Part shown: in pieces, positions 5,134 through 6,135 of the stretch | Layout of the letters: each line of letters begins with the position of its first letter | Position numbering within the stretch: the first letter of the stretch is position 1 | Assembly (NCBI GenBank): GCA_030624325.1 | Contig: JAUXKJ010000029.1 | Coordinates: 1-6,135, forward strand | Length of the DNA: 6,135 nt | From: Nitrososphaerota archaeon | GTDB lineage: Archaea; Thermoproteota; Nitrososphaeria; Nitrososphaerales; Nitrosopumilaceae | Direction: 5' to 3' | Notes under the pieces: generated by a model | The model's input: the letters and a program-made list of their open reading frames with translations, nothing else | The model's database searches: none | What the model was told of the DNA's origin: nothing | Translations under genes and position numbers: made by a program

Positions 5134-5796
5134 GTGGATAAATTACCAAGCTACATACAAGTTGATTCTCCTTTAGAATTTTCACGACTAGTTTGTGCTT
5201 TAGAGCGTGCACCACGCGTATCTTTCCTACATGAACACGAAGGAAAAGAAGTTCTCTCAGTACAAATGGATCTTCTCAAAGAGAAACCAATCATATACTA
5301 CACGCCTGTAGATAAGAAAGGTCATTACCTATGTTATGGATTGCGAAGTGGAAAAGAGCATTCCTCAGTAGTAAACTCTACTTCAGATAATTCAAGTCTA
5401 TATTCTCCTATTGTAAAAATAAAATCCCTTCCTGCCAATCTTAAGGCCGGGAATGGTTCAGAGGATAAATATCATCCTATAGAACTTGAAGATCTTGCTA
5501 GCCTTGCGAAATTAAGTTATGGATTTGAAGAAGCACCATTTCCTCTGTTTACATTCCCATATAATGGGAACTGGTTAATGGGCGTATTCATGAATTTTAA
5601 CGAGGAAGGGGCATCTTACTTTTGTTATGTAGTTCTAAAAGACAGTCCTCAAAAGCCATTTTTAAAATATTCCACTAATAATGGAACAGAACCTTCATTT
5701 GTAGAAAATCCTGGTGAACATGGATATTCCTACATCAAAATAATAAAATTAAAAGACACCCATCCGTTGGTCAATTATGGCCAGCTTCAAAACTAG
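5134..5796 (+). CDS. Conserved-looking soluble protein of unknown function, about 220 aa
   Basis: I do not recognise this family. The protein begins VDKLPSYIQVDSPLEFSRLV and is a mixed alpha/beta chain without transmembrane helices, signal peptide or metal motifs. It is rich in aromatic residues, for example FPLFTFPYNGNWLMGVFMNF in the second half. Its N-terminal third has SFLHEHEGKEVLSVQMDL and IIYYTPV, which read as paired beta strands. A polar serine/asparagine-rich loop (SSVVNSTSDNSS) lies in the middle. GTG 5134 is chosen because a TATA-like box lies about 25 bases upstream. A GTG at 5119 would add five residues, but it falls before the expected transcription start. The last 20 bases overlap the start of pyrF, so the two are probably co-transcribed and translation may be coupled. 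Position between purA and pyrF hints at a link to nucleotide metabolism, but that is weak evidence. Confidence 0.7.
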   Translation: MDKLPSYIQVDSPLEFSRLVCALERAPRVSFLHEHEGKEVLSVQMDLLKEKPIIYYTPVDKKGHYLCYGLRSGKEHSSVVNSTSDNSSLYSPIVKIKSLPANLKAGNGSEDKYHPIELEDLASLAKLSYGFEEAPFPLFTFPYNGNWLMGVFMNFNEEGASYFCYVVLKDSPQKPFLKYSTNNGTEPSFVENPGEHGYSYIKIIKLKDTHPLVNYGQLQN

Positions 5797-6135
5797 AATT
5801 AAGCAAACTTCTAAAAAAAGGGGTAAAGTAATTCTTGCAATCGATTATAATCCCACTTCCAAATTAGAGTCAAAAATTATCAAAAACATTAAAAACTTAA
5901 ACAAATATCTTTGTGCTTTAAAATTTAATTTCCATGTTATTTTACCACTTGGATTAAAAGAGATTACGCAAATCAACAAAGTTGTTCATAGGTATGGTCT
6001 TCAATCAATAGCAGACATCAAACTAAATGATATTGGAAATACAAACAAAGTAACAGTTGATTCATTGTGGAAAATGGGTTTTGATGCAGTAATTGTTAAT
6101 CCAATAATGGGAAAGGAAAGTCTAAGAAAATTAAC
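5777..6135 (+). CDS. pyrF: Orotidine 5'-phosphate decarboxylase, 3' partial
   Basis: This enzyme converts OMP to UMP, the last step of de novo pyrimidine synthesis. The 119 visible residues cover the first half of the TIM barrel and run off the window. The catalytic array is visible: Asp23 in VILAIDYN, Lys49 in CALKFN, and the signature Asp80-x-Lys82-x-x-Asp85 in ADIKLNDIGNT. GFDAVIVNPIMG at 101-112 is the next barrel strand, with Asn-Pro in place of the more common His-Pro/His-Ala. The N-terminal 17 residues are lysine-rich and longer than in compact archaeal enzymes. ATG 5777 lies inside the end of the preceding gene (20-base overlap, different frame), which suggests an operon. The family call is firm; whether the rest is intact cannot be seen. 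Confidence 0.9.
   Translation, partial: MASFKTRIKQTSKKRGKVILAIDYNPTSKLESKIIKNIKNLNKYLCALKFNFHVILPLGLKEITQINKVVHRYGLQSIADIKLNDIGNTNKVTVDSLWKMGFDAVIVNPIMGKESLRKL

Overview
The window looks like chromosomal sequence from a low-GC, mesophilic, Nitrosopumilus-like ammonia-oxidising archaeon (Thaumarchaeota/Nitrososphaerota). The evidence for an archaeon is a KEOPS Cgi121-type subunit, a short archaeal adenylosuccinate synthetase, an SSO10a-like winged-helix protein, and TATA-like boxes 25-27 bases upstream of start codons with no Shine-Dalgarno, which indicates leaderless mRNAs. The lineage assignment rests on gene content, AT-rich composition and the general look of the hypothetical proteins. No phylogenetic marker is present. 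I see no mobile element, CRISPR array, rRNA or tRNA.

Region 1 (1-1694) is a tRNA-modification neighbourhood. A plus-strand gene, cut at its 5' end, encodes a KEOPS Cgi121-like protein. The residues before the Cgi121 domain read like the C-terminal end of a MoaD/ThiS ubiquitin-like protein, including an internal Gly-Gly. It converges, with a 12-base overlap, on a minus-strand pair: a YrdC/Sua5-type threonylcarbamoyl-AMP synthase followed, through a 4-base stop/start overlap, by a THUMP-domain protein of the Tan1/THUMPD1 type. Sua5/YrdC and KEOPS act in sequence to make t6A on tRNA; the THUMP protein points to a second tRNA modification, possibly ac4C.

Region 2 (1695-3179) carries a possible very acidic 53-residue micro-protein on the plus strand. 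On the minus strand are a small winged-helix regulator with an inverted repeat in its upstream region, a seven-transmembrane protein of unknown role, and a 73-residue zinc-ribbon protein.

Region 3 (3180-4004) holds a 92-residue plus-strand protein whose C-terminal half closely resembles bacterial YggX (Fe-S cluster protection/iron trafficking), joined to a cysteine zinc-knuckle. It converges, with a 4-base overlap, on a minus-strand helical protein with an internal repeat and no known function.

Region 4 (4005-6135) is a plus-strand nucleotide-biosynthesis run. A well-defined promoter precedes complete purA (IMP to adenylosuccinate, AMP branch). An unrecognised soluble protein of about 220 residues follows, probably from its own promoter. 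The start of pyrF (orotidine 5'-phosphate decarboxylase) overlaps its end by 20 bases and runs off the window. No gene-free stretch exceeds about 150 bases.
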